A stretch of DNA of 64,000 nt from Foliamicus sp963666765 (GCA_963666765.1 OY762933.1:2888371-2952370), one strand, 5' to 3'. Positions 26,441 to 36,327 are shown, counted from the stretch's first letter. The notes: generated by a model from the sequence alone, not told the origin. Program-made: numbers and translations.

Positions 26441-27385
26441 GTGAAAGACAACCTGCTTGTCGTTTCCGAGGACGATGCCGGCAGGCGTCTGGACAACTTC
26501 CTGGCGGGCCGTCTCAAGCCCATGCGCCTGGCGCGGGTGCATCGTATGATCCGGCGCGGCGAGGTACGGGTGAACCGGGGCCGCAAATCCTCGGGCCACC
26601 GCCTGCGCGCGGGTGATGAGGTCAGGTTGCCGCCGTTTCTCAAGCGGCGTTCCCCGCCGCCCGTGGCGGCGCGGGCGCGCTGGATAGAACGGCGCCTGTT
26701 GTACGAGGACGACGGTATGCTCGTTCTCGACAAACCAGCCGGACTGGCGGTGCATGCGGGTGGTTCGATCCGCCTGGGGGCGGTGGAACTGCTGCGCGCC
26801 GCCCGGCCTCGCGAGAGTTTTCTGCAATTGGCGCACCGACTGGACCGGGGCACCAGCGGCTGCCTGCTGCTGGCCAGGAAACCCCGCGCGCTGCAGGCCC
26901 TGCACAAGGCATTTCGAGACAATGAGGTCCGAAAGACCTATATCGCCCTGCTCGGGGGACGCCTGAAGGGCAGGGAACGCAAGGTGGAACTGCCGCTGGA
27001 ACGTTCGCGCGGCGAGGGGCCCGAACGGCGGGTCCGGGCGGGTTCGGGCCAGTGGGCGCAGACCCGCTTCCTGCCTCGCCAGGGCTGGCGGGAGGCCACG
27101 CTGGTCCGCGCAATTCCGATTACCGGACGCACCCACCAGATTCGCGTACACGCCGCCGCTATCGGACACCCGGTGCTCGGCGACGATCGCTATGGGCGGA
27201 CCCGGAGCGGTCCCGAGCAGGCGATCGGGCTCAAGCGGCTGTTTCTGCATGCCTCCGAAGTCAGTCTGCGTCATCCGCTGACCTCGCGGGCATTGCGCCT
27301 GCATGCGCCCCTGCCGGAAGAATTGCGTGACGTTCTGGCGCGCCTGGGTCCCCCGGAGTTTGGCGCCTCGGCCCGAAAAACATAA
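26441..27385 (+). CDS. rluC: 23S rRNA pseudouridine synthase, RluC-like
   Basis: 314 residues from GTG 26441. N-terminal S4 domain (RLDNFLAGRLK, RMIRRGEVRVNRGR) followed by the RluA-type catalytic domain with HRLDRGTSGCLLLAR (catalytic Asp) and the late motif ITGRTHQIRVHAAAIGHPVLGD. Family members modify uridines of 23S rRNA; RluC modifies 955, 2504 and 2580 in E. coli. The position beside divergent rne is also the E. coli arrangement, supporting RluC over other paralogs. A longer frame from 26297 would reach into the leader and is unlikely. Confidence 0.9.
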   Translation: MKDNLLVVSEDDAGRRLDNFLAGRLKPMRLARVHRMIRRGEVRVNRGRKSSGHRLRAGDEVRLPPFLKRRSPPPVAARARWIERRLLYEDDGMLVLDKPAGLAVHAGGSIRLGAVELLRAARPRESFLQLAHRLDRGTSGCLLLARKPRALQALHKAFRDNEVRKTYIALLGGRLKGRERKVELPLERSRGEGPERRVRAGSGQWAQTRFLPRQGWREATLVRAIPITGRTHQIRVHAAAIGHPVLGDDRYGRTRSGPEQAIGLKRLFLHASEVSLRHPLTSRALRLHAPLPEELRDVLARLGPPEFGASARKT

Positions 27386-27409
27386 AATGCGCCGCTTTTG
27401 GGGCCTGCT

Positions 27410-28084
27410 TTGGAAATAAGACAATTTCTCTGCATGGCGCGCTACGAAGTCGCCGGCGGCTTCCGGGTGGCCGCAATGCAATTCGATGGCGAACGGCTGG
27501 GTCCGTGGGCGCGGCTTTGCGGTGCCGGGAAGGGCGGCGCCCTGTCGCTTAATGCCGTGCGTTTTCGCAACAAGTCCCCGGTGCGGCCACTGGACGTTTT
27601 TGTAGCGCCCATCGAAGCCGCTGCGCCAAAGCCTCCGCAGAACGAGAATCTTCTTGTCGCCGAGCGTCCCCGCTGGCGCAAGGTCGCCACCTACCCGCGC
27701 GAGTTGCTGGGCGATCTGTGCTCTTCACCCCTGGTGCTGTGGTCGGATGGGACCTCCACCAAGGCCGGGTCCTTCGACCGCGTTCTTGCGCCCGAGGCGC
27801 AGGAACTGGATTCTTCGTTGATTCTGATCGAACTCGACCGTTACACCGTGGACGTGACGCGGCGTCCGGTTTCGGATGAAAACGTTGTGCGGGTGCGGTT
27901 CAGCCACCTGGAACGCGAGTACCGCCTGTTGCTGTGCGAGGACGTAATGCGCCGCCGCTACGCGCGCTATTCCGTCGGAGCGTACGAAATCAAGCGCCCG
28001 ACCGCGGCATGCATAACTCTTGGGCCGCCGGGCAAGCAGGGACGCATCAAGCGGGTCGCGGCGCTGATACCGCTTGAGGACTGA
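27410..28084 (+). CDS. Probable dual OB-domain protein of unknown function
   Basis: 224 residues from TTG 27410 (MEIRQFLCMARYEVAGG); ATG 27434 and TTG 27398 are alternatives. The pattern LCMARYEVAGGFRVAAMQFDG, GPWARLCG, LDVFVAPI and PKPPQNENLLVAERPRW resembles the dual OB-containing domain found in proteins linked to nucleic-acid transactions, where an opening 'CLANS-KHGGRC' and a 'PHPYQTEN' element are typical. The match is from memory and moderate. It lies between rluC and a palindromic element, and no partner gene is adjacent. Function unknown. Confidence 0.55.
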   Translation: MEIRQFLCMARYEVAGGFRVAAMQFDGERLGPWARLCGAGKGGALSLNAVRFRNKSPVRPLDVFVAPIEAAAPKPPQNENLLVAERPRWRKVATYPRELLGDLCSSPLVLWSDGTSTKAGSFDRVLAPEAQELDSSLILIELDRYTVDVTRRPVSDENVVRVRFSHLEREYRLLLCEDVMRRRYARYSVGAYEIKRPTAACITLGPPGKQGRIKRVAALIPLED

Positions 28085-28093
28085 GCGCGCTTC

Positions 28094-28259
28094 CTGGCAG
28101 CCCGTGTCAGAAGCCCCGCTGCGTTCGACTGGCGATCCATCCCGCCTGGACTGCGTTGCTCGTCGCTTGCATATTCCCGATATGCGCGCTGCTGGCGCCT
28201 TGCCAGGCGGGCGTCTCGCCGTTCTCGGCGCGACGCGGGGTTCTGCCACGGGCTGCTAG
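28094..28259. repeat. 166-bp palindromic element, copy 2 (MITE-like)
   Basis: Same length and architecture as the unit at 19705-19870. The right terminus (TGCCACGGGCTGCTAG) is identical to copy 1; the left starts CTGGCAGCCCGTGTCA, with two changes. The central loop differs most (GCTTGCATATTCCCGATATGC). On the minus strand the terminal CTAG supplies the TAG stop of bamD. No coding content. Confidence 0.88.
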
Positions 28260-29044
28260 AAGAAGAAAAAGCGCCGCCGCCGCCGCTCCTCGTCAACCTG
28301 CTCGCCGGGAAAGTTCGTAGCCAGCATCTGCTCGGCGCCTGTCGCCAGGTCGTCCATCCCGATCCTCCGGTACGCCTTGACCAGAATCTTGAGCGAGTCG
28401 GCGACCTCCGGCGAGCCATGGTAGTTGTCGATCGCGAACTGGGCCCGGTTCGCGGCGGCGATCCATGCGCCCCGGCGCAGGTAATATTCCGCGACATGGT
28501 TTTCGTAGCGGGCCATGCGGTTTCGCAGATACACCATGCGCCGCCGTGCGTCCGCGGCATACTCGCTGTCGGGATACCGGGTAGTCAGCTGCGTGAAGGC
28601 ATCGAATGATTCGCCGGCGGTCAGGACGGGGCGCCGGGAGTAGTCGATCCGGAACAGCCGTCCAAAGCGTCCGGGTTGGCGCGCAAACAAGGCCAGGCCG
28701 CGCATGTAGATGGCGTAATCGACATTCGGATGGCGCGGGTTCTCCCGTTCGAACTCGCGCGCCGCTTCCACCGCGCTGTCCTGGTCGTTCAGCCGGTAGT
28801 GGCAATAGATGATCTCAAGTTGGGCCTGGCGGGTTTGCGGGTTGAACGGAAAGCGCGCCTTTAGCGTGCCGAGGAAACGCAGGGCCTTGCGGAAGTCCCC
28901 GCCTTCGAGCGCGGCGTGCCCGCGCTCGTACAGTACATTCGCGGCCGAGAGTTCGTCCCGTTCGTCGCCCCGGCCGCAGCCGGCCAGCGCGGCGCAGGCT
29001 GCCGCCACGAGCAGAATCCCGGCGAGGTTACGAGCTGAGATCAT
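28256..29044 (-). CDS. bamD: Outer membrane protein assembly factor BamD
   Basis: 262 residues from ATG 29044. Lipoprotein signal MISARNLAGILLVAAACAALAGC with the lipobox Cys, then TPR repeats (YERGHAALEGGDFRKALRFLGTLKARFPFNP; ARRRMVYLRNRMARYENHVAEYYLRRGAWIAAANRA), typical of BamD/YfiO, the essential BAM-complex lipoprotein at the inner face of the outer membrane. Longer in-frame starts add no signal-like sequence. The C-terminus ends RRRRRFFFF and its TAG stop comes from the terminal CTAG of the palindromic element, so the natural tail may have been replaced. Confidence 0.93.
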   Translation of the reverse strand: MISARNLAGILLVAAACAALAGCGRGDERDELSAANVLYERGHAALEGGDFRKALRFLGTLKARFPFNPQTRQAQLEIIYCHYRLNDQDSAVEAAREFERENPRHPNVDYAIYMRGLALFARQPGRFGRLFRIDYSRRPVLTAGESFDAFTQLTTRYPDSEYAADARRRMVYLRNRMARYENHVAEYYLRRGAWIAAANRAQFAIDNYHGSPEVADSLKILVKAYRRIGMDDLATGAEQMLATNFPGEQVDEERRRRRFFFF

Positions 29045-29204
29045 TTCGGTGCGCAAGAATATTCTCGCTGCGGACAAGCGTGCAGTATAACGAGCGCCCC
29101 GGCCGCATGTCAGCCCCGGCCTCGTTTCCCGCAATGTTGGCAGGGTGCAAGAGAAAGGCGGCTGGCTTTTCTGCGAAGATGCGGGGCATGTGGAGTGTGG
29201 TTCG

Positions 29205-30143
29205 ATGAAGCGCCTTGTGCGGGAACGGGTGGTGATCCCCGAGGGTCTCGCGGGCCGGCGGCTGGACGCGGCGCTGGCGCAACTGCTGCCGGATTATTCG
29301 CGCAGCCTGATCAAGGCCTGGATAGAGCGCGGGCAGGTCAGCGTGAAGAGCGGCAGTCCGTTGCGTCCCCGTTCCCCGGTCCAAACAGGCCAGGAATACG
29401 AGATTCGCGGGGAACTGGCCGCGGCAGGCGCAGTGGAGCCGGAGTTCGTGGAGTTTGGCGTGCTGCATGCGGACCGGGACCTGATCGTGGTGAACAAGCC
29501 TGCCGGCCTGGTCGTGCATCCCGGCGCCGGGAATCCCGGCGGCACGCTGCAGAACGGTTTGCTGCATCGATTCCCGGAACTTCAGGCTGTGCCGCGCTTC
29601 GGGCTGGTGCACCGGCTGGATGCAGGCACCACCGGACTGCTGCTGGTGGCCCGCACGGCCGCTGCGCACCAGAGGCTTACCCGGGATCTGCAGGCCAGGC
29701 GGATCGGCCGCGAATACCGGGCGGTAACGCGCGGCTGTCCGGTGGCCGGCGGGACCATAGACCAGCCGCTGGGGCGGCATCCGCGCGACCGCCTGCGCAT
29801 GGCCGTGCGTCCCGGCGGGCGCAGGGCCATTACGCATTTTCGCGTTCTTGAGCGCTTTCGCGACAACGCGTTTGTCGCGGTCCGCCTGGAGACCGGGCGC
29901 ACGCACCAGATTCGGGCCCATCTGGCGCACGCTGGGTATCCGCTGGCCGGAGACTTCCTTTATTCCCGGGGCGGAACCGGGTTCGACCGTCCGGCGCTGC
30001 ATGCCGCTCGGCTCGAGGCAAGGCACCCGGCGGCGGATCGCGAATGCGCCTTCGAGGCTCCGTTGCCGGACGACATGCGAGGTCTGCTGACGCGCCTGGC
30101 GGGAGAGCGGCGTGAATGGGATGAATTTTCGTGGAGCGGTTGA
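29205..30143 (+). CDS. rluD: 23S rRNA pseudouridine synthase D
   Basis: 312 residues from ATG 29205. S4 domain (RRLDAALAQLLPDYSRSLIKAWIERGQV) and RluA catalytic domain with HRLDAGTTGLLLVARTA and TGRTHQIRAHLAHAGYPLAGD. RluD makes pseudouridines 1911, 1915 and 1917 in helix 69 of 23S rRNA. The bamD-divergent-rluD-pgeF-clpB order matches E. coli, which fixes the RluD assignment. It overlaps pgeF by 13 bases. Confidence 0.94.
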   Translation: MKRLVRERVVIPEGLAGRRLDAALAQLLPDYSRSLIKAWIERGQVSVKSGSPLRPRSPVQTGQEYEIRGELAAAGAVEPEFVEFGVLHADRDLIVVNKPAGLVVHPGAGNPGGTLQNGLLHRFPELQAVPRFGLVHRLDAGTTGLLLVARTAAAHQRLTRDLQARRIGREYRAVTRGCPVAGGTIDQPLGRHPRDRLRMAVRPGGRRAITHFRVLERFRDNAFVAVRLETGRTHQIRAHLAHAGYPLAGDFLYSRGGTGFDRPALHAARLEARHPAADRECAFEAPLPDDMRGLLTRLAGERREWDEFSWSG

Positions 30144-30814
30144 TTCGTCCTGAATGGCCGGCGCCCCGGCCGGTTCACGCCGCCAGCACCCTGCGCGGCT
30201 TGAGTCCCGGCGAGGCGTGGCGGATGCTGCGGGTCCCGGGCGACCCGCGCTGGCTGTCGCAGGTTCACGGCAGGGAAGTGGTGGACGCCGACGGCGACTG
30301 GACCGAAGCAAGAGCGGACGGCTGCGTGGCCTTTACCGCGGGCAAGGCGTGCATGCTGCGCACGGCCGACTGCCTGCCTATCCTGTTGTGCGACGATGCC
30401 GGGACCCGTGTGGGCGCGGCCCACGCCGGCTGGCGCGGCCTTGCTTCAGGCGTGATAGAGGCGACTGTGAGCGCGCTGTGCGAGGGCGGCGACAGGATGG
30501 TCGGCGCGCCGGAACTGATGGCGTGGATCGGTCCCGGTATCGGCGGGCCGGCTTACGAAGTCGGCGCCGATGTTTTTTGGGCAGTCACTACGAGCACGCC
30601 GAATTCGGCGCAGTTCTTTGCCCGCAGGGACACCACGCACTGGCTGTTCGACCTGGCCGGTCTGGCGCGGCATCAGTTGCGCAGGCTCGGGATCACGCGC
30701 GTGTACGGCGCGCGCTGGTGCACGTTTTCCGATCACGACCGCTTTTATTCCTACCGCCGCGACGGCGGCTCCGCCCGGCACGCCACCTTTATCTGGCTGG
30801 ACCGCGGCGGTTGA
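30131..30814 (+). CDS. pgeF: Peptidoglycan editing factor / polyphenol oxidase family (YfiH)
   Basis: 227 residues. Zinc/catalytic positions of the family are present: H46 in WLSQVHGREV, C81 in LRTADCLPILL and H98 in GAAHAGWRGL, plus WIGPGIGGPAYEV and the C-terminal CTFSDHDRFYSYRRDG. The family edits peptidoglycan precursors (L-Ser versus L-Ala) in E. coli and shows purine nucleoside or laccase-like activity in some members. GTG start at 30131 within the end of rluD. Confidence 0.93.
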   Translation: MERLIRPEWPAPRPVHAASTLRGLSPGEAWRMLRVPGDPRWLSQVHGREVVDADGDWTEARADGCVAFTAGKACMLRTADCLPILLCDDAGTRVGAAHAGWRGLASGVIEATVSALCEGGDRMVGAPELMAWIGPGIGGPAYEVGADVFWAVTTSTPNSAQFFARRDTTHWLFDLAGLARHQLRRLGITRVYGARWCTFSDHDRFYSYRRDGGSARHATFIWLDRGG

Positions 30815-30844
30815 ATTCGCGCCGCCGGGCGCTATATCCCGGAC

Positions 30845-33436
30845 ATGGATCAATTCACCAATCGCGTTCGCGAAGCGCTGTCCGAGGCGCGGGGCGCCGC
30901 CGTGGATGCCGATCACCAGTTCCTCGAACCGCTGCATGTTCTTCAGGCGCTGCTCGAGCAGGACGGCGGCGCCATTGTGCCGCTGCTGCGGCGCGCGGGC
31001 GCCGATCCCGGCAAGCTTCGGGCCGATCTCGGCGAGGCGCTTGCGCACATGCCCAGCGTCCAGGGGCAGGAGGGCGATCTGCACGCCTCGGCGGCGCTGG
31101 CGCGGGTGCTCAACCTGGCCGGCAAGCTGGCGCGCAAGCGCGGCGATACGCTCGTAAGCAGCGAGATCCTGCTGCTTGCCGCGGCAAGCGACAAGGGCGA
31201 GCACACGCGCCTGATGAAGGACGCCGGCCTGGATCCGGCGCGCCTGGAGGCGGCAATCGACCAGGTCCGCGGCGGAGAGACCGTCAACGAGGCGGGCGCG
31301 GAGGAGCTGCGCGGCGCCCTGGAAAAATATGCCATCGACCTGACCCGCCGGGCCGAGGAAGGCAAGCTCGACCCCATCATCGGCCGCGACGAGGAAATTC
31401 GCCGCACGATGCACATACTGCAGCGGCGCACCAAGAACAACCCGGTGCTCATCGGCGAGCCGGGGGTGGGCAAGACCGCGGTGGTGGAAGGGCTGGCGCA
31501 GCGTATCGCCAACAGGGAGGTGCCCGAAGGACTAAAGAACAAGCGCCTGCTGGCCCTGGACCTGGGCGCAATGATCGCGGGCGCGAAGTATCGCGGGGAG
31601 TTCGAGGAACGGCTCAAGGCCGTGCTGAAGGAACTGGCCAGGCAGGAGGGTCGGATCATCCTGTTTATCGACGAGTTGCATACGCTCGTGGGGGCCGGCA
31701 AGGCCGAGGGCTCCATGGACGCCGGCAACATGCTGAAGCCCGCGCTGGCGCGCGGCGAATTGCATTGCGTGGGCGCCACGACGCTCGACGAATACCGCAA
31801 GAACCTGGAGAAAGACGGAGCGCTGGAGAGGCGCTTTCAGAAGGTGCTGATCGACGAACCCAGTGTCGAAGACACCATCGCAATCCTGCGCGGTCTGAAG
31901 GAACGCTACGAGGTGCACCACGGCGTCACGATTTCGGATGCCGCCATCGTGGCGGCGTCCACCCTGTCTCAGCGCTACGTCACCGACCGCAAGCTGCCGG
32001 ACAAGGCCATCGACCTTATCGATGAGTCCGCCGCCCGCATTCGCCTGCAGATGGACTCCAAGCCCGAAGCCATCGACCGCCTGGAGCGGCGCCTGATCCA
32101 GCTGAAGATCGAACGTGAAGCCGTGAGCAAGGACGACGATGAAGGAGCGCGCCAGCGGCTGGCGGACCTGGATGCCGAGATCGGCGAGCGGGAGGGGCAG
32201 CACGCCGAACTTTCGGAAACCTGGAAGGCCGAGAAGGCCCGGACGCAGGAGGCCGCGGGACTCAAGGAGCAACTGGAACAGGCTCGTCTGGCGCTGGAGA
32301 AAGCCGGCCGCGGGCAGGATCTGCAGCGCATGTCCGAGCTTCAATACGGTCTGATTCCGGAACTGGAACGAAAGCTCGGGGATGCGCAGGAAAGCGGGAA
32401 TGAAGATGCTGCCGACGCAATGCTGTCCAGCCGGGTCGGGGAAGCCGATATCGCGGCGGTGGTGGCCCGGGCCACAGGTATTCCGGTTGCGCGAATGCTG
32501 ACCGGCGAACGTGAGCGGCTCAACCGCATGGAGGATGAGCTGCATCGCCGGCTGATCGGCCAGGACGAGGCTGTGCGCGCCGTGTCCCGCGCGATCCGCC
32601 GCTCCCGCGCCAAACTCTCCGACCCGGACCGACCCACCGGTTCGTTCCTGTTCCTGGGCCCCACCGGAGTGGGCAAGACCGAGTTGTGCAAGGCCCTGGC
32701 GGAGTTCCTGTTCGACAGCGAGTCCGCGATGGTGCGCGTGGACATGTCCGAATACATGGAAAAGCACGCCGTCTCGCGGCTGGTCGGCGCCCCGCCCGGC
32801 TACGTGGGCTACGAGGAGGGCGGGCAGCTTACCGAGGCGGTGCGCCGGCGTCCGTATTCCGTCCTGCTGCTGGACGAACTGGAGAAAGTGCACCCGGACG
32901 CGCTCAATATCCTCCTGCAGTTGCTTGACGAAGGACGTTTGACCGACGGACAGGGCCGAACGGTGGATTTCCGCAACACCGTGGTGATCATGACTTCCAA
33001 CCTGGCTTCCGACCAGATCCGTTCGCTGGCCGAATCCGGGCACGAGGAGATCAGCAGCGCCGTGATGGCCTCCCTGCGATCGCACTTCAGGCCGGAATTC
33101 CTCAACCGTATCGACGATATCGTGGTGTTCAGGCCACTTGCGCGCAATGAGATTCGCGCGATCGTGGATCTGCAGCTGGATCGCCTGGCGGCGCGGCTCA
33201 GGGAGCAGGACCTGGGGCTGGAAGTCCGGGATGACTTACGGGCGCGGCTTGCCAATCTCGGCTACGATCCGGCTTACGGCGCCCGCCCGCTGAAGCGTGT
33301 AATCCGCGATCATGTGGAAAACCCGCTGGCGGAATGGCTGTTGTCGGCCGACGCCACGGCGGGGCAGACGCTGGTTGTGGCCGAAAAGGACGGGGAAACC
33401 GGCATCTCGGTCCGCAATCGCGCCGTAGCCGCATAA
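30845..33436 (+). CDS. clpB: ATP-dependent disaggregase ClpB
   Basis: 863 residues, normal for ClpB. It rescues aggregated proteins with DnaK. N-domain (QFTNRVREALSEARGAAVDADHQFLEPLHVL), first AAA+ (GEPGVGKTAVVEGLAQRI; Walker B IILFIDELHTLVGAG), middle coiled coil around 400-530, second AAA+ (GPTGVGKTELCKALAEFLF; SVLLLDELEKVHPD) and a C-terminal D2-small domain. 30 bases after pgeF. No sigma-32-like promoter was resolved upstream. Confidence 0.98.
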   Translation: MDQFTNRVREALSEARGAAVDADHQFLEPLHVLQALLEQDGGAIVPLLRRAGADPGKLRADLGEALAHMPSVQGQEGDLHASAALARVLNLAGKLARKRGDTLVSSEILLLAAASDKGEHTRLMKDAGLDPARLEAAIDQVRGGETVNEAGAEELRGALEKYAIDLTRRAEEGKLDPIIGRDEEIRRTMHILQRRTKNNPVLIGEPGVGKTAVVEGLAQRIANREVPEGLKNKRLLALDLGAMIAGAKYRGEFEERLKAVLKELARQEGRIILFIDELHTLVGAGKAEGSMDAGNMLKPALARGELHCVGATTLDEYRKNLEKDGALERRFQKVLIDEPSVEDTIAILRGLKERYEVHHGVTISDAAIVAASTLSQRYVTDRKLPDKAIDLIDESAARIRLQMDSKPEAIDRLERRLIQLKIEREAVSKDDDEGARQRLADLDAEIGEREGQHAELSETWKAEKARTQEAAGLKEQLEQARLALEKAGRGQDLQRMSELQYGLIPELERKLGDAQESGNEDAADAMLSSRVGEADIAAVVARATGIPVARMLTGERERLNRMEDELHRRLIGQDEAVRAVSRAIRRSRAKLSDPDRPTGSFLFLGPTGVGKTELCKALAEFLFDSESAMVRVDMSEYMEKHAVSRLVGAPPGYVGYEEGGQLTEAVRRRPYSVLLLDELEKVHPDALNILLQLLDEGRLTDGQGRTVDFRNTVVIMTSNLASDQIRSLAESGHEEISSAVMASLRSHFRPEFLNRIDDIVVFRPLARNEIRAIVDLQLDRLAARLREQDLGLEVRDDLRARLANLGYDPAYGARPLKRVIRDHVENPLAEWLLSADATAGQTLVVAEKDGETGISVRNRAVAA

Positions 33437-33541
33437 GATATCGGCCCTGCGGTTCGGCCGCGGGAGTGGAAACGCTGCAACGTCTGCGAGGGCCGTCGCA
33501 TCGTTCCTGTATTTGGTGATGATGATCGGAAGAATCAAGCG

Positions 33542-36322
33542 ATGCAAAGATTAAGCAGGAAGTTCATGCTCGTTTTGCTGGCGCTGCCAGCGGTCGCGCT
33601 GGCGGAGGACCCGCTGGACATTTCCGCCGCGGAAGGCGGGTTCGAGTATGTCACGAGTGTAGAAGGCATTCACGAGTACACGCTGCCCAACGGCTTGCAG
33701 GTGCTGCTGTTTCCCGACAACGCGCAGGCGCGGGTAACCGTCAACGTTACCTACCGTGTCGGCTCCATGCACGAAAACTACGGTGAGACGGGAATGGCCC
33801 ACCTGCTGGAGCACCTGCTGTTCAAGGGCACGCCGGACAACCCCGACATTCCCAAGGTCTTTAGCGAGCGCGGCATGGGATTCAACGGCACCACCTGGCT
33901 CGACCGCACCAATTATTTCGAGAGCTTTGAACCCACCGAGGACAACCTGGAGTGGGCCTTGCGCATGGAAGCCGACCGCATGGTCAATTCGTTCATCGCC
34001 TACGAAGACCTTCAATCCGAATTCTCGGTTGTACGCAACGAAATGGAGCGCGGCGAGAACAGCCCGGGCAGGATGCTGGATCAGCGGGTTCGGGCCACGG
34101 CCTTCGAATGGCACAACTATGGCAAATCGACGATCGGCGCCCGCTCCGACGTCGAGGGCGTGGACATCGGACGCCTGCAGGCCTTCTACCGCATGCATTA
34201 CCAGCCCGATAACGCCACGCTTATCGTGGCCGGCGATTTCGCCCCCGGGGAGGCTGCCGCGATCATTGCCGACTCGTTCGGCGCCATACCGGCGCCGGAA
34301 CGGGAGTTACCCCGTATCTATACCGTCGAGCCGGTGCAGGACGGCGAACGCCTGGTGACCTTGCGGAGAGTCGGAGAGCAGAGCCTGGTCATGGCCGCCT
34401 ATCACATACCCGCCGGCGTGACGATGGAGAATACGGCCCTGGATGCCGTGTCACGGATCCTGGCCGATTCCAGCCGCGGCCGGCTGTATCGCAAGATGAT
34501 CGAACCGGGAATCGCCGCCGGCGCGAGTGCGCGCGCCGATGCCTTCGCCTTCCCGGGGCTGTTCACGCTGAGCGCAACCGTTCCGGTGGACGGCGACACG
34601 CAGGACGTGCTGGACACCCTGCTGGAGGTCGCGGAAGGCATTGCCGCGGAGCCGATAACCGAAGAGGAACTCGAATGGGCCCGCCTCGCAATGGTTTCCA
34701 ACTACGACAACGCCATAAAGAACGTCGGCTCGCTGGCCCGCATACTGTCCGAGAGCATCGCCGCGGGGGACTGGCGTTACATTTTTCTGTACAAGGACCA
34801 GTTGGATGCGCTGACCCTCGAAGACCTGAACGCGGCCGCGACAAAACACTTCAAGCGCAGCAACCGCACTGCCGGCATGTTCATCCCCACCGAGAGCCCG
34901 GACCGGACCTCGGTGGCATCTCGGCGCGACCAGAATGAAGAACTGGCGGCGCTGGCCGGCCGGCAGTCGGTAAGCGCCGGCGAGGAATTCGTTCCCACCC
35001 CGGAGAACATCGCAGCCCGCACCGTCAGGCACGAGTTGGCCGGCGGCGGATCGCTCTGGGCGATTGAGAAGAAGTCGCGCGGTGACCAGATCATCGTCTC
35101 GCTGAACCTGTTTTTCGGCAGCGAAGAGAGTCTGGCGGGGAAACACGGTGTGCCGGACTACGCTGCCGGTCAATTGCAGCGTGGCACGACGCGCTACTCG
35201 CGCGACGAACTGGCTACCGAATGGAACCGCCTGAAGAGCGACCTGAATCTTCGGGGAGGAGGACAGCGAATCAACGCCTCTTTGCAGACGGACGAGGCCA
35301 ATTTCGACGAGGCGCTGGCGCTGATGGCGCATGTGCTGCGGGAACCGCTTTTCGACCCTGAACAACTGGAGGAAGCGAAGCGTTCCGCGCTGGCAAGAAT
35401 TGCGGGCGCGCGCGGTCAGCCCCAAAGCGTTGTTTCCGTTGCCTTATCCAAGGCGCTCAGCCCATACGGCCCGGACCATTTCCGCTATGCCATGGACCTG
35501 GACGAGCAGGAAGAAATGATCCGGAACATGAACCGGGATGCCCTGGCCGAGTTCTGGGATTCCCACGTCGGCTTTGGGGGGGCAATCGCACTCGTCGTCG
35601 GAAAAATCGACGCTGCGGCACTGGCCGGGCGCCTCAACGAGCTGTTCGGCGATTGGGAGGCGGCGGTGGAATACCTGCCGGCCCCCAGCCTCCATCATAC
35701 GGTGCAGCCGCGGCAGGATTGGCTGGATACTCCCGACAAGGCCAACGGGATCATGGTTGCCGCCCTGCCGGTTCCGCTTAATGTTCGGGACGCGGACTAC
35801 CCCGCGCTGGTCATCGGCACGCGAATCTTCGGTGGTGGCGGCTTGAGCAATCGACTGATCGAACGCCTGCGTCAGAAAGAGGGCTGGTCGTACGGTGCGG
35901 GAGGCGGTATGAACGCGTCCGACCGGGCGGGAGACGACAACGGAGCACTGTATATTCAGGCCATCGCTGCCCCGGAAAACCTGTCCAGGGTGCAGGCGGG
36001 AGCGCTGGAGGAACTGCAGCGCGTCCTGGACGATGGCTTTACGGCGGAGGAGCTTGAGGACGCCGTGGACGGCGCCATTTCAGGCAACCTGAACTCCTGG
36101 TCCAGCGATGCCGCACTTACAGGCATCCTCAGTTCCGGCGCGGAACACGGACTGGACGCCCTGTGGTACGGCGCCCTGCATGAGCAGTACAGGGCGCTGA
36201 CGCTTGAGGACGTCAACGAGGCCTTCCGCAAGTACTACAGACCGGATGACTTCGTGATCCTGATCGGCGGCGACAAGGCCAGGGCCGAAGCCGACGCGTC
36301 CGCACCGGCCGCCGGGTCGTAA
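33542..36322 (+). CDS. Secreted M16 family zinc metalloprotease
   Basis: 926 residues, two M16 halves. Signal peptide of about 21 residues ending ALA-E. The N-terminal half has the inverted zinc motif HxxEH at 87-91 (MAHLLEHLLFKG) and the distal glutamate ligand around E167 (VVRNEMERG), 76 residues on, as the family requires. The C-terminal half lacks this motif (TRYSRDELATEW) and is the non-catalytic M16_C partner. Such proteases sit in the periplasm and degrade peptides. It stands alone between clpB and a convergent gene; a double hairpin follows its stop. Confidence 0.9.
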   Translation: MQRLSRKFMLVLLALPAVALAEDPLDISAAEGGFEYVTSVEGIHEYTLPNGLQVLLFPDNAQARVTVNVTYRVGSMHENYGETGMAHLLEHLLFKGTPDNPDIPKVFSERGMGFNGTTWLDRTNYFESFEPTEDNLEWALRMEADRMVNSFIAYEDLQSEFSVVRNEMERGENSPGRMLDQRVRATAFEWHNYGKSTIGARSDVEGVDIGRLQAFYRMHYQPDNATLIVAGDFAPGEAAAIIADSFGAIPAPERELPRIYTVEPVQDGERLVTLRRVGEQSLVMAAYHIPAGVTMENTALDAVSRILADSSRGRLYRKMIEPGIAAGASARADAFAFPGLFTLSATVPVDGDTQDVLDTLLEVAEGIAAEPITEEELEWARLAMVSNYDNAIKNVGSLARILSESIAAGDWRYIFLYKDQLDALTLEDLNAAATKHFKRSNRTAGMFIPTESPDRTSVASRRDQNEELAALAGRQSVSAGEEFVPTPENIAARTVRHELAGGGSLWAIEKKSRGDQIIVSLNLFFGSEESLAGKHGVPDYAAGQLQRGTTRYSRDELATEWNRLKSDLNLRGGGQRINASLQTDEANFDEALALMAHVLREPLFDPEQLEEAKRSALARIAGARGQPQSVVSVALSKALSPYGPDHFRYAMDLDEQEEMIRNMNRDALAEFWDSHVGFGGAIALVVGKIDAAALAGRLNELFGDWEAAVEYLPAPSLHHTVQPRQDWLDTPDKANGIMVAALPVPLNVRDADYPALVIGTRIFGGGGLSNRLIERLRQKEGWSYGAGGGMNASDRAGDDNGALYIQAIAAPENLSRVQAGALEELQRVLDDGFTAEELEDAVDGAISGNLNSWSSDAALTGILSSGAEHGLDALWYGALHEQYRALTLEDVNEAFRKYYRPDDFVILIGGDKARAEADASAPAAGS

Positions 36323-36327
36323 ATGGA

